Assembly: GCF_004803855.2 (NCBI RefSeq)
Contig: NZ_CP012552.1
Coordinates: 310,001-374,000 of the forward strand
Direction: 5' to 3'
Length of the DNA stretch: 64,000 bases
Source of the DNA: Campylobacter sp. RM16192
Lineage (GTDB): Bacteria > Campylobacterota > Campylobacteria > Campylobacterales > Campylobacteraceae
Shown in pieces: positions 56,237 to 64,000 of the stretch (position 1 is the first letter of the stretch; each line of letters starts with the position of its first letter). Both the position numbers and the translations under genes were made by a program. The notes under the pieces were generated by a model, which worked only from the letters and a program-made list of their open reading frames with translations, searched no databases and was not told the DNA's origin.

Positions 56237-57265
56237 ATGTCAAAACTTTTTACTCCATTTAAAATAGGCGATATAGAGATAAAAAATCGTATAGTTATGC
56301 CACCTATGTGCATGTATAAGGTTAAAGGCGATAATGGCTTGCCAAGGTGCTTTCATAAGCTTCATTATGCCGCTCGTTCGCTCGGAGGAGTTGGGCTTAT
56401 CATAGTAGAGGCTACCGCGGTTGAGCCACGAGGTAGGATAACTCATAGCGATCTTGGTCTTTGGAGCGATGAGCAAATAGAAGAGCATGCAAATCTTGTA
56501 AAAGATTGTGCAAAATACGGAGCCAAAATAGCTATACAACTAGCTCATGCCGGACGCAAAAGCACATGCGATAGCCAAAGCATAGCACCAAGCGCTATTA
56601 AATTCAGTGATGATTATAAAATCCCAAAAGAGATGAGCATGGATGATATAAAAGATCTTAAACAAAATTTTAAAAATGCTGCCATTAGAGCTCAAAAGGC
56701 AGGATACGAGATCATAGAAATTCATGCTGCACACGGGTATTTGATAAGTGAATTTTTATCTCCATCGATTAATAATAGAAGTGATCAATATGGAGGAAGC
56801 TTTGAAAATCGTACGAGATTGTTACGTGAAATTTTAACAGATGTTAAAAATGCCGTAAATATTCCAGTGGGGGTTAGGATAAGTGCCGATAGCTGGCTAA
56901 ATAAAGATTGGAAGCTAGACGATAGCGTGAAGCTATCTTGTGAGCTTGAAAATTTAGGTGCAGCATATATTCATGTATCCTCTGGAGGTTTTTTTGACAC
57001 AAAAGAGCTTGATAATATGCCTAAATTTTTGCCTCTTTATCAGGCAGATTACGCAAAAGCCATAAAAGAATCGGTAAAAATCCCTGTTATTGCAGTTGGT
57101 ATGATAACTACGGCAAGCCAAGGTGAAGCGCTACTTATGGGTAATGTTTGCGATGCAGTTGCTTATGGAAGAGAGCTTATTAGAAATCCAAATTTTGCTC
57201 AGCTTGCTATGAGTGAATTAGGCCGAGAGGATCTAGTAGAAAAACCATATCAAAGAGCATTTTAA
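56237..57265 (+). CDS. NADH:flavin oxidoreductase, old yellow enzyme family (YqjM-like)
   Basis: 342-residue FMN TIM-barrel enzyme reducing activated alkenes. 'IVMPPMCMYKVKGD' includes the Cys typical of the YqjM-like class, then 'IQLAHAGRKS', 'EIHAAHGYLISEFLSPSINNR' with the substrate-binding His residues and 'YGGSFENRTRLLREI'. 'YGRELIRNPNF' closes the phosphate site. Single gene; physiological substrate unknown. Confidence 0.9.
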   Translation: MSKLFTPFKIGDIEIKNRIVMPPMCMYKVKGDNGLPRCFHKLHYAARSLGGVGLIIVEATAVEPRGRITHSDLGLWSDEQIEEHANLVKDCAKYGAKIAIQLAHAGRKSTCDSQSIAPSAIKFSDDYKIPKEMSMDDIKDLKQNFKNAAIRAQKAGYEIIEIHAAHGYLISEFLSPSINNRSDQYGGSFENRTRLLREILTDVKNAVNIPVGVRISADSWLNKDWKLDDSVKLSCELENLGAAYIHVSSGGFFDTKELDNMPKFLPLYQADYAKAIKESVKIPVIAVGMITTASQGEALLMGNVCDAVAYGRELIRNPNFAQLAMSELGREDLVEKPYQRAF

Positions 57266-57398
57266 ACAATACAAGCACTATTTAAAATTTAAAACTATCG
57301 CTAAGACGCTATTTTAGTCATTTATTATTCAATAAAAATTTGTATTACAAGTTTCAATATGTATTATCGTTTTTAATTTAATTAAAGCATTTTAAGAA

Positions 57399-57404
57399 TA
57401 TAAT
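57399..57404 (+). promoter_or_regulatory. -10 box of feoAB
   Basis: TATAAT 31 bp before the feoA ATG. The AT-rich upstream interval (57266-57398) has TTATTATTCAATAAAAATT which could hold a Fur site, but no clear Fur box can be assigned. Confidence 0.5.
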
Positions 57405-57435
57405 ATCGAAATTGGTTATTGATAAAGGAATTAAA

Positions 57436-57663
57436 ATGCATCTTGGTCTTATAGAGTCTGGAAATTCGTGTAAGATAAAGGCCCTCCATGCTAAAGATAA
57501 GCTTTTGCAAAAGCTTTTAGATATGGGTTTTGTAGTAGGAGCTCAGATAGAAGTTGTCAGAGAGGCACCTCTTTATGACCCATTGGAATTAAAAATTCAT
57601 AACTACTTAGTCTCTCTTAGAAAGAGTGAGGCCGAGCTCATAGAGGTTGAGCCATGGAGATAA
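57436..57663 (+). CDS. feoA: ferrous iron transport protein FeoA
   Basis: 75 residues from ATG 57436 behind AAAGGAATT, starting 'MHLGLIESGNSCKI'. SH3-like fold with 'KLLDMGFVVGAQIEVVREAPLYDPLELKI'. Accessory to FeoB. Its last codons overlap feoB by 10 bp. The frame back to 57412 contains the ribosome-binding site. Confidence 0.93.
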   Translation: MHLGLIESGNSCKIKALHAKDKLLQKLLDMGFVVGAQIEVVREAPLYDPLELKIHNYLVSLRKSEAELIEVEPWR

Positions 57664-60137
57664 AAGTAGCCTTGGCCGGTCAGCCAAACTGTGGCAAATC
57701 CACTATTTTTAATATGATAAGCGGTATACATCAGCATATCGCAAATTACCCGGGTGTTACTGTAGATAAGAAATCGGGCTTTTTTAGCGTAGGCGATATA
57801 GATATCGAGATGATCGATCTGCCTGGAACCTACTCTTTTAGCTCATACTCTCTTGAGGAGAAGGTTGCAAAGGAGGCTATTATAAATGAAAATCCGGATC
57901 TTATTTTAAATATAGTAGACGCTTCAAATTTAAAAAGAAATTTATACCTTACCTTTCAACTGCTTGAAATAGGCGTACCTGTCGTAATTATATTAAATAT
58001 GTGTGATGTTGCTAGACGTAGAGGCATTACTATAGACTCGGAAAAAATGAGTGAAATTTTAAGATGTCCGGTAATTTGTGCAAGTGCTGCCAAAAATGAG
58101 GGCAAGACCGAAATTTTAGATATATTAAAAAAGACCGATGAGATAAAAAAGAACTATGAAGAGTTTAAGATAAACTATGATGAGCTTGAAATTTATATCT
58201 CAGAGATCGAAAAGACAATCAAAGTCAATGACGAATTAGCTATTAGCAAAAGATGGCTTGTTCTAAAGGCTCTTGAAAAAGATCAGACCATTGTAAATTT
58301 GCTAAAAGCTGATAATGGCAATATTGATGAAATAATATCAGCTCAAAGAGATAAATTTCATGATACCTTTGATAGGGATGTAGAGAGCTTTTTGGCATCT
58401 TTTAGATATGAAAATGCCGATGTTATATTTCATAAATGCGTTAATGAGACAAGAAAGGGCGAGCTGACATTTACTGATAAAATTGATAAATTTGTCCTAA
58501 ATAGATGGCTTAGTTTCCCTATTTTATTGGCGGTTATAGTGATTATTTACCAAAGCAGTATTGTTTTTGGTTACAAGCTTACCAACTACACTTGGCCTGT
58601 TTTTGCAGCGATAAAGAATTTTATATCAGATATAACTCCAGCTGCAGATATATCTCAAATTCCTATGATAACAGATATGGCTATGTGGCTTACTAATTCG
58701 ACTATTGCACTTTTAAACTACCTTCCGATATTCTTTATTCTCTTTGCTATGATCGCGATATTGGAAGACGTTGGATATATGCCTAGAATGGCCTTTATAC
58801 TTGATAAGGTTTTTAGAAAATTCGGCCTTCACGGGCAAAGCACCCTGCCTCTTGTCTTGGGGGGAGCCTTTGTAGGTGGATGTGCCGTGCCTGGCGTAAT
58901 GTCAACTAAGGGAATTTCAGATGATAGGGCCAGAATGGCTACTATACTCACAGTTCCTCTTATGAACTGTCTTGCCAAGGTGCCTTTTTACACTCTTTTA
59001 CTTGGAGCTTTTTTCCAAAAAGATATGAGCATAATGCTTTTTTATATCTCTACGGTAACGGTTCTAGCGGCTTTGATAATAGCTAAACTTCTAACCTCAA
59101 CGGTTTTAAAAAGTCGCGAAACAGCACCTTTTGTTATGGAGCTTCCACCTTATCATATGCCTACGTTTAAAGGCGTTATTATAAGGTCTTTTGAGAGAGT
59201 TTGGATATATATTAAAAAGGTCTGTACTATTGTAATTGCTGTTGCTGTTATACTATTTGCACTGCTTCAGTTCCCTGGATTATCATCTGAAAAACAAGAG
59301 CATTATAATCAAGAAGAGGCTAAGGCTTTAGTAAAATTTGACAAAGCAGTCAAAAAATCAACCTACTATGAAAAAGTAGATAGTAGAGAGGAAGTTGCCG
59401 AGCTTTTAAATTTATATGATGGATATAGGGCTAAAAAGATGGGTGGAAGTAAGGATGTGGACGAAAAATACCAAGCCAAAAACCCTGATATGTATAAATT
59501 TTTAGTTCCAAAAGCTGATGCAGAGGCTAAAAAGATAAATTCAGCCCTTAGAAAGCTATCAACAGATAGAAATAGAATCCTTAGAGAGCAAAAGAATGAT
59601 AAGATAGAAAGCTCTTTGCTTGGTATGGCCGGACGCGCTCTTGAGCCTATATCTCAATTTGCCGGATTTGACTGGAAGATAAACGTGGCATTCTTGAGCT
59701 CTTTTGCAGCTAGAGAATCAGCCGTAGCTACTCTTGGTAGCATCTATGAGTCTGGTAAAGAGAGCGTAGAGGCCGCAAATGCGGATGAAAATTTAAGACC
59801 AGAAGAGAGAATGGCTAAAAATAGCGGATACACACCGCTTCATGCCGCCTCTATTATTATATTTATGTTGCTTACTCCGCCTTGTATAGCTACAATGATA
59901 GTTGTTAAGATGCAGACTAATAGCTGGGTATGGATGTGCTTTGGAATGTTCTTTCCGTTTGTGCTTGCACTAATTGTCTCATCGATATTCTTTAGCATCT
60001 CGCTTGCCGCAGGCATTAGTGGATTGGCTGCGATGAGTTGGTACTATTTTATATTGCTTGCTATAGTTGTGATATTATGGTTTGTTCCTGAAAAGAGAAT
60101 AAACTGGAGTGGCGGTATAAAGGGTAGTAAAATTTAA
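57654..60137 (+). CDS. feoB: ferrous iron transporter FeoB
   Basis: 827 residues. N-terminal G domain: G1 'AGQPNCGKST' (7-16), G3 'DLPGTYSF', G4 'LNMCD'. Then a helical GDI-like domain and two Gate halves, 'LEDVGYMPRMAFILDKV...GCAVPGVMST' and 'LLTPPCIATMIVVK'. It is longer than the roughly 610-640 residues of C. jejuni or H. pylori FeoB. Most of the excess is a Lys/Glu/Ala-rich helical insertion at about residues 540-655 ('SSEKQEHYNQEEAKALVKFD' onward) between the two membrane halves. Imports Fe(II) through the inner membrane. Confidence 0.96.
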   Translation: MEIKVALAGQPNCGKSTIFNMISGIHQHIANYPGVTVDKKSGFFSVGDIDIEMIDLPGTYSFSSYSLEEKVAKEAIINENPDLILNIVDASNLKRNLYLTFQLLEIGVPVVIILNMCDVARRRGITIDSEKMSEILRCPVICASAAKNEGKTEILDILKKTDEIKKNYEEFKINYDELEIYISEIEKTIKVNDELAISKRWLVLKALEKDQTIVNLLKADNGNIDEIISAQRDKFHDTFDRDVESFLASFRYENADVIFHKCVNETRKGELTFTDKIDKFVLNRWLSFPILLAVIVIIYQSSIVFGYKLTNYTWPVFAAIKNFISDITPAADISQIPMITDMAMWLTNSTIALLNYLPIFFILFAMIAILEDVGYMPRMAFILDKVFRKFGLHGQSTLPLVLGGAFVGGCAVPGVMSTKGISDDRARMATILTVPLMNCLAKVPFYTLLLGAFFQKDMSIMLFYISTVTVLAALIIAKLLTSTVLKSRETAPFVMELPPYHMPTFKGVIIRSFERVWIYIKKVCTIVIAVAVILFALLQFPGLSSEKQEHYNQEEAKALVKFDKAVKKSTYYEKVDSREEVAELLNLYDGYRAKKMGGSKDVDEKYQAKNPDMYKFLVPKADAEAKKINSALRKLSTDRNRILREQKNDKIESSLLGMAGRALEPISQFAGFDWKINVAFLSSFAARESAVATLGSIYESGKESVEAANADENLRPEERMAKNSGYTPLHAASIIIFMLLTPPCIATMIVVKMQTNSWVWMCFGMFFPFVLALIVSSIFFSISLAAGISGLAAMSWYYFILLAIVVILWFVPEKRINWSGGIKGSKI

Positions 60138-60160
60138 TAAATCTAAATAAAGGAGAAAAA

Positions 60161-60469
60161 ATGAAAAAAATTCTGTTTTCATCTGTTTTAGTTGCTCTTA
60201 TGAGCTCATCTGCTTTTGCTCATACTGCGCTTATGAGCTGCTTTGACAATGGTGACGGAACTGTTACTTGCGAAGGCGGTTTTAGTGATGGTTCAAGCGC
60301 AAGTGGCGTTCAATTTACAGTTATCCAAAATGGTAAAGTCGTGATAGAAGGCAAATTTGATAAAGAGAGTACATATACGTTTAAAAAACCGGAAGGTGAG
60401 TATAAGGCTAAATTCTTTGCCGGCGAAGGTCACGAGGTTGTTGTTAATTCAAAAGATATAGCTCAATAA
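60161..60469 (+). CDS. small periplasmic protein of unknown function, feoB-linked
   Basis: 102 residues with signal peptide 'MKKILFSSVLVALMSSSAFA' and a mature N-terminal His. Beta-rich, with a Cys pair in 'MSCFDNGDGTVTCEGGFSDG'. The layout (mature 'HT', short beta-sandwich) resembles a mini DUF4198/transthyretin-like domain. Lies 23 bp after feoB and 20 bp before the DUF4198 gene, so part of the feoAB transcript. Possibly a periplasmic metal carrier (inference). Confidence 0.75.
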   Translation: MKKILFSSVLVALMSSSAFAHTALMSCFDNGDGTVTCEGGFSDGSSASGVQFTVIQNGKVVIEGKFDKESTYTFKKPEGEYKAKFFAGEGHEVVVNSKDIAQ

Positions 60470-60489
60470 TTTTATTTTAAGGAGATTTA

Positions 60490-61311
60490 ATGTTTAAAAA
60501 AGTTGTTATTTCATCAGTTGTTGCAGGTTTTTTAGCTAGTTCAGCATTTGCTCACTTTCAAATGCTTTATACTCCTGAGTCAGCTTTAGAAAAGCCGGCT
60601 ACAATTCCTTTAAAGCTTGTTTTCACACACCCTTTTGCGGATGAGCATACTATGGATATGGGTCTTCAATTTGATAAGAGTAGAGAGGGTATAGTTGACT
60701 TTTTCGTGCTTCACAAAGAGAAAAAGACAGAGCTAAAAGGCAAGCTTAAAGAGATGAAATTTAAGGGTAGCCACAATGAGGGTATAGGCTATGAGATGGA
60801 CTATCAGGCAAGAAGTATGGGAGATTATGTTTTTGCACTAACTCCAGCTCCATACTATGAAGCTAACGAAGAGTCATACATCCAGCAAATTACAAAGATG
60901 GTTTTAAACGTAGCGGGTGCACCTACTGATTGGGATGCAGAGCTTGGTCTTAAGGCTGAGATTGTTCCTTTAATGAAACCATACTCGATCTGGGCGGGAA
61001 GTACATTTACAGGTATTGTTAAATCAGAGGGTAAGCCAGTTCCATTTGCTGAGATAGAAGTAGAGTATCTAAACCATGATGTTGATATAAAGAAAAATAT
61101 GACAAACAAAAAAGGCAAAGTAGAAGCTCCTCAAGATAGCTTCGTAACACTTACCATTAAAGCTAATGAAAGAGGCGAATTTACATTCGGTATCCCAAGA
61201 GCAGGTTGGTGGGGATTTGCAGCTCTTGGAGTAGGTCCTGATAAAGAGTATAAAGGCAAAGAGTTGAGCCAAGATGCTGTTATTTGGATTCAAGCAAAAG
61301 ATATGAAATAA
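60490..61311 (+). CDS. periplasmic DUF4198-family protein (NikK-like), feoB-linked
   Basis: 273 residues; signal peptide 'MFKKVVISSVVAGFLASSAFA' directly before 'HFQMLYTP', the mature N-terminal His typical of the family. C-terminal domain 'FTGIVKSEGKPVPFAEIEVEY' reads as the carboxypeptidase-regulatory-like beta-sandwich. The family accompanies nickel/cobalt transporters; here the context is ferrous iron. Second such gene in the window after 40441. Confidence 0.88.
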   Translation: MFKKVVISSVVAGFLASSAFAHFQMLYTPESALEKPATIPLKLVFTHPFADEHTMDMGLQFDKSREGIVDFFVLHKEKKTELKGKLKEMKFKGSHNEGIGYEMDYQARSMGDYVFALTPAPYYEANEESYIQQITKMVLNVAGAPTDWDAELGLKAEIVPLMKPYSIWAGSTFTGIVKSEGKPVPFAEIEVEYLNHDVDIKKNMTNKKGKVEAPQDSFVTLTIKANERGEFTFGIPRAGWWGFAALGVGPDKEYKGKELSQDAVIWIQAKDMK

Positions 61312-61314
61312 TTT

Positions 61315-61340
61315 TTTAGGCGAAGATTTCTTCGCCTAAA
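61315..61340 (+). terminator. 12-bp perfect hairpin between DUF4198 gene and the Cys-rich gene
   Basis: TTTAGGCGAAGA / TCTTCGCCTAAA with a 2-nt loop, starting 4 bp after the stop, followed by TTTG. It may partly stop transcription, lowering expression of the 45-residue gene behind it. Confidence 0.7.
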
Positions 61341-61358
61341 TTTGTTTAAAGGATATTT

Positions 61359-61496
61359 ATGAGCGGATTTGAGATTGTTTTTCTTATCGTTATAGCTATC
61401 GGCGCAGGATACTTTGTTTATGTTAAAGAATTTAAGCAAAGAGATTGCGGATGTGGCGAAGGTAAGAGTTGCCATAAAAAAAGAAAAATTGAATAG
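61359..61496 (+). CDS. FeoB-associated Cys-rich membrane peptide
   Basis: 45 residues, ATG 61359 behind AAAGGA. One membrane helix (about residues 4-22) and a cytosolic-type tail 'DCGCGEGKSCHKKRK' with three Cys and one His, the pattern of FeoB-associated cysteine-rich proteins. Placed at the end of the feoAB cluster. Ligand binding is inferred from the motif. Confidence 0.8.
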   Translation: MSGFEIVFLIVIAIGAGYFVYVKEFKQRDCGCGEGKSCHKKRKIE

Positions 61497-61504
61497 TCTT
61501 TAGT

Positions 61505-61535
61505 GTTTTTAGACCCTAAAGTCGGGTCTATTTTT
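61505..61535. terminator. bidirectional terminator between feo cluster and tonB
   Basis: AGACCC (61511-61516) / GGGTCT (61524-61529), T-runs on both sides. Serves both converging operons. Confidence 0.8.
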
Positions 61536-62346
61536 AAATTAGTTTATAAGACATTGGAATTTTGATTATATAGTCTTTATCAAGCATAGGAAAGTCCTTA
61601 AAGGCTCGTCTTATAGTCTCAATAGCCGCTTCATCCAAACTATCATATCCTGAGCTTTTTATAATTTTTATATCATCCACACTTCCGTTTGTTTTAAATA
61701 AAAAACTGATTTCGACTACTCCTTGATGCTTCATTTTAACAGCTCTTTTGGGGTATTTTTGATGTTTCTTTATGGCTGCTTGCATCTTTGAAAATCTCTC
61801 ATCTCCTGCAGAATTTGCTAGATTAAATTCTTCTATCTTTGAAGTAGAGAAATTACTTATAGGTGCCGACGTAACAGAACTTATTGTCTCGGCTTTAACC
61901 GGGATGATTGGCTGAGTTGTTGTTTGTGACGGAACATCGATTTTGGAAGCAGGCTCTGTTTTGTTTACTGATGTTTGTTTTTTTAGTTTAGGTTTTGACT
62001 TTTTAGTAGGCTTAGGCTCTATCTTTAGTTCCGGTTTTGGCGTTGGTGTAATTATAGGCTCAACAATAGATTCCACTATAGGTTTAGTATCTACTACTGG
62101 TTTGGGTAAAGTAGGAGTAGGTGGTGCTAGTGGAGCTGCCACTGGTTCTGGTGCCGGCGGAAGAGGAAGTGAAGGATTAATGGTGTTTAAGTTTATTTTT
62201 GTCATCTCTTCTTTGCCTGTTAAATTTATTTGATGTGGCAAATTTATAAAAGCTGTGATAATAATAGTATGAAATAGTGCCGAGACTACAAATCCGCTTA
62301 AATTTGTTTTACTACTCGCTGAGAGTTGTAATGGCAAAATTCTCAT
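61534..62346 (-). CDS. tonB: energy transducer TonB
   Basis: 270 residues: one N-terminal membrane helix ('GFVVSALFHTIIITAFI'), a Pro/Lys-rich spacer (about 55-125) spanning the periplasm, and the C-terminal TonB domain with 'KHQKYPKRAVKMKHQGVVEISF' and 'SGYDSLDEAAIETIRRAF'. Transmits proton-motive energy from ExbBD to outer-membrane receptors. Overlaps exbD by 35 bp. Confidence 0.95.
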   Translation of the reverse strand: MRILPLQLSASSKTNLSGFVVSALFHTIIITAFINLPHQINLTGKEEMTKINLNTINPSLPLPPAPEPVAAPLAPPTPTLPKPVVDTKPIVESIVEPIITPTPKPELKIEPKPTKKSKPKLKKQTSVNKTEPASKIDVPSQTTTQPIIPVKAETISSVTSAPISNFSTSKIEEFNLANSAGDERFSKMQAAIKKHQKYPKRAVKMKHQGVVEISFLFKTNGSVDDIKIIKSSGYDSLDEAAIETIRRAFKDFPMLDKDYIIKIPMSYKLI

Positions 62347-62692
62347 GCTTTTTCTCTTTTAGTATATCTACTACCTTTACAAACATCTCAAATTTACTCT
62401 CTTTATCGCTTTTTAGCTGAACTAGAGTTCTCGAGTCTATTTGATTTAGACGATCTTTTAACTTCTCTTGTGAAGTTTTTATGTCATCTATAAAAAATTC
62501 ATTGTCTTTGTTTATAGTGACAGTTACTTTTCTATCTTCATCATTTTGTTCGGCACTTTCACTACTTGGTAAATTTATAGGAATATTTCCTTGGGCAATA
62601 AAAGTCGATACACTAAGTACTATGGCAAGGAGCACTAGCATAATATCGATTAGAGGAATTACGTTTAATCCCTCTTTTTTAGGCATTTTCAT
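62312..62692 (-). CDS. exbD: biopolymer transport protein ExbD
   Basis: 126 residues: membrane helix 'VIPLIDIMLVLLAIVLSVSTF' with the essential Asp in 'PLIDIMLVLL', then a periplasmic domain 'NKDNEFFIDDIKTSQEKLKD'. Works with ExbB as proton channel for TonB. Overlaps both neighbours. Confidence 0.95.
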   Translation of the reverse strand: MKMPKKEGLNVIPLIDIMLVLLAIVLSVSTFIAQGNIPINLPSSESAEQNDEDRKVTVTINKDNEFFIDDIKTSQEKLKDRLNQIDSRTLVQLKSDKESKFEMFVKVVDILKEKKHENFAITTLSE

Positions 62693-63106
62693 ATTTTGCC
62701 TTATATCTGTTTAAAAGAACATCAACTTTTCTCATGAAGGCATTGTATATCATAAGCGTAGGAATAGCTACAAGCAACCCTAGTGCTGTAGCTTTTAAAG
62801 CTAAAGATAGGCCCACCATAATACTTTTAGTGTCTGTTCCACCACTCATACCCATATCGTAAAATGTTATCATAATACCAGCAACAGTCCCTAAAAGTCC
62901 AATATAAGGGGCATTTGAATAGATAATATAAAGTAGCGCTAGGTTGCTTGCAAGGCTCTCTTCTAACTCATTTTTGTTTTTGTATGTTTCAATTTTACAT
63001 TTGCATAAAATATCAGTCTTTCTATCGTAAACCAAACGACTAAAAAGCTCATAAAGCCCAGAATACCAATTATGATATAGTCAACGTTTTCCTTTAGAAA
63101 TTCCAT
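62679..63106 (-). CDS. exbB: biopolymer transport protein ExbB, with a frame break near its N-terminus
   Basis: Start ATG at complement 63104-63106: 'MEFLKENVDYIIIGILGFMS', a membrane helix, then 'FTIERLIFYANVK'. At the A4/T4 run 62993-62996 the frame changes; one more A (minus strand) would join 'NVKIETYKNKNELEESL' to the intact rest: 'NAPYIGLLGTVAGIMITFYD' and 'GLSLALKATALGLLVAIPTLMIYN', about 142 residues in all. As given, translation stops after 'KHTKTKMS'. A functional TonB system needs ExbB, so I suspect a sequencing indel. Confidence 0.88.
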
Positions 63107-63385
63107 TGATTGCCTTTAATTTTTTATCATGATTATATCAATCACGATACTTGTTGTCAATAATTTTAAAGTTTTGTTTATGAGCTATAATCGATAATAT
63201 GCGCATTACAAAGCATTAAATGCAAATGACTTTTAATTTAATAATAAATATATACTATTGTTTCGCGATATGCTTATGTTGGTATGTTTTTATCTTGATA
63301 TTATAAAGGAGAATTTAGTATCACAAAAGTGTCAATCATACACAGTTTAAAATCTTGGCATAATGATAGAATATTTAAATAGTTA
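63107..63385. other. intergenic region upstream of exbB
   Basis: About 280 bp with no gene. On the minus strand it carries the exbB promoter (-10 at 63132-63137) inside ATGATTATATCAATCACGAT, which could be a Fur-type site. The rest is featureless AT-rich DNA. Confidence 0.45.
63132..63137 (-). promoter_or_regulatory. -10 box of exbB-exbD-tonB, possible Fur site
   Basis: TATAAT on the minus strand 26 bp before the exbB ATG, inside a GATTGATATAATCATGATA stretch that resembles a degenerate Fur box. Confidence 0.45.
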
Positions 63386-63413
63386 AAAGAGGTTACTTAA
63401 AGGCAACCCCTTT
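63386..63413 (-). terminator. terminator of the Hcp-like lipoprotein gene
   Basis: AAAGGGGTT / AACCTCTTT on the minus strand (9 pairs, one G-U), followed by TTAACTATTT, 9 bp after the stop at 63422. Confidence 0.65.
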
Positions 63414-63421
63414 ATAATGAA

Positions 63422-64000
63422 TTAATAACCCCTAATTCTTTTCACATTATCACAAGCAGAAGTATCTCCACTATAGCAAGAGGACTTGTAAATTTGCAAG
63501 GCCCTATATTCATCTTTTTTGACGCCAAGACCTAACTCGTAAAGCCCTCCTGTATTTGTACAAGATGCTATATCCCCCATAGTACAACCTCTTGAATATG
63601 CATCAAAGGCACTTTGGTAGTCAGGCTCTTTTGCATCTCTGCCAAGCCTGTAAAATTCACCCAAATAATAGCAAGAGTCAGCACCGTTGTTCATACAAGA
63701 ATTTTTATGAATTTCTATACCCTTTTTAATATCTTTTTGTAGACCTATTTGATCGCCGTACATATATATATTTGCTAAATTTGTGCAAGATTTTTGGTAG
63801 CCCATTTTGCAATTTTTGTCATAAATCTTAAATGCGGCTTGATGGTTTTGTAAATTTTGATAACTTATTGCTAAATCGTTGCAAGCAGATAAATTACCAG
63901 CTTCGCATTTTGGTTTTAATATCTGTATAGCCTTGTGATTAAAGTCTGTATCTGCATTTATATTGTTTGCTTTAGATGTATTGCTCGCCGCACAACCAGC
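63422..64000 (-). CDS. Hcp-like cysteine-rich Sel1-repeat lipoprotein (N-terminus cut by window edge)
   Basis: Open from the right edge, where it begins 'AGCAASNTSK': a lipobox-type Cys directly after the missing signal peptide, so an envelope lipoprotein. It has about five 36-residue Sel1-type helical repeats, each with the paired Cys spacing C-x7-C ('CEAGNLSAC', 'CKMGYQKSC', 'CMNNGADSC', 'CTMGDIASC', 'CYSGDTSAC'), the pattern of Helicobacter cysteine-rich proteins. These are secreted or envelope proteins seen by the host immune system. Shorter starts inside the frame (for example 63805) are not the real one. Confidence 0.85.
   Translation of the reverse strand, partial: AGCAASNTSKANNINADTDFNHKAIQILKPKCEAGNLSACNDLAISYQNLQNHQAAFKIYDKNCKMGYQKSCTNLANIYMYGDQIGLQKDIKKGIEIHKNSCMNNGADSCYYLGEFYRLGRDAKEPDYQSAFDAYSRGCTMGDIASCTNTGGLYELGLGVKKDEYRALQIYKSSCYSGDTSACDNVKRIRGY

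Noticed and set aside
61943-62233. Gly/Val-rich frame opposite tonB
   Set aside because: It is the antisense shadow of the TonB Pro-rich spacer (Pro codons read as Gly on the other strand).

Overview
The window looks like the chromosome of a Campylobacter species (Campylobacterota) outside the C. jejuni/C. coli group. The evidence is low-GC, AT-rich intergenic DNA, the block rpsB-tsf-ABC ATPase-fliR-acidic protein-gmk-tatA-argS (the C. jejuni Cj1182c-Cj1175c order, from memory), the run nadD/rsfS, gapA-pgk-tpiA-fabI, a petABC bc1 complex with a two-haem c1, and an Hcp-type cysteine-paired Sel1 lipoprotein. I cannot name the species.

Layout: 1-3530 is the right end of an integrative element anchored in a tRNA-Phe gene (3531-3606). 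It carries a tyrosine integrase, an AlpA-like regulator and proteins sharing an 'AFDLF' motif. 3673-7516 is core (murD, mraY, gpmI). 7522-11921 is a compact accessory cassette, a Dam-type adenine methylase, a HerA-type ATPase/translocase and a NurA-type nuclease, fitted between gpmI and fabG; this is the best candidate for a defence system. 11993-15208 is fatty acid synthesis (fabG, acpP, fabF, accA). 15525-18780 holds ynfA and petABC. A gene-poor gap of almost 1 kb follows. 19749-26335 is a cupin / plug-less OprC-NosA-like outer-membrane receptor / Tat-exported binding protein / ABC permease / ATPase / NnrS cluster, with a perfect FNR/CRP-type palindrome upstream of the receptor. 26310-28731 is very AT-rich, unrecognised DNA beside mnmG. 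30783-33207 is a decaying two-component system joined to the tail of another gene. 33273-40319 holds ribE, pstSCAB, its divergent two-component regulator, and pgeF. 40441-51442 is mostly core (iadA, rpsB-tsf-fliR-gmk-tatA-argS). 51445-57265 holds rsfS/nadD, lower glycolysis and fabI. 57436-63106 is iron/metal uptake: feoA, feoB, two small or DUF4198 periplasmic proteins, a Cys-rich FeoB-associated peptide, and a converging exbB-exbD-tonB operon. The right edge cuts an Hcp-like lipoprotein gene.

How they work together: ExbBD-TonB would energise outer-membrane receptors; FeoAB moves ferrous iron through the inner membrane; PetABC and the FNR-boxed NnrS cluster point to flexible, microaerobic to anaerobic respiration. 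Four reading-frame breaks at or near short homopolymers (herA, response regulator, kinase, exbB) are a repeated theme. They could be sequencing indels, real decay or slippage sites, and they affect how the most interesting cassette is read.
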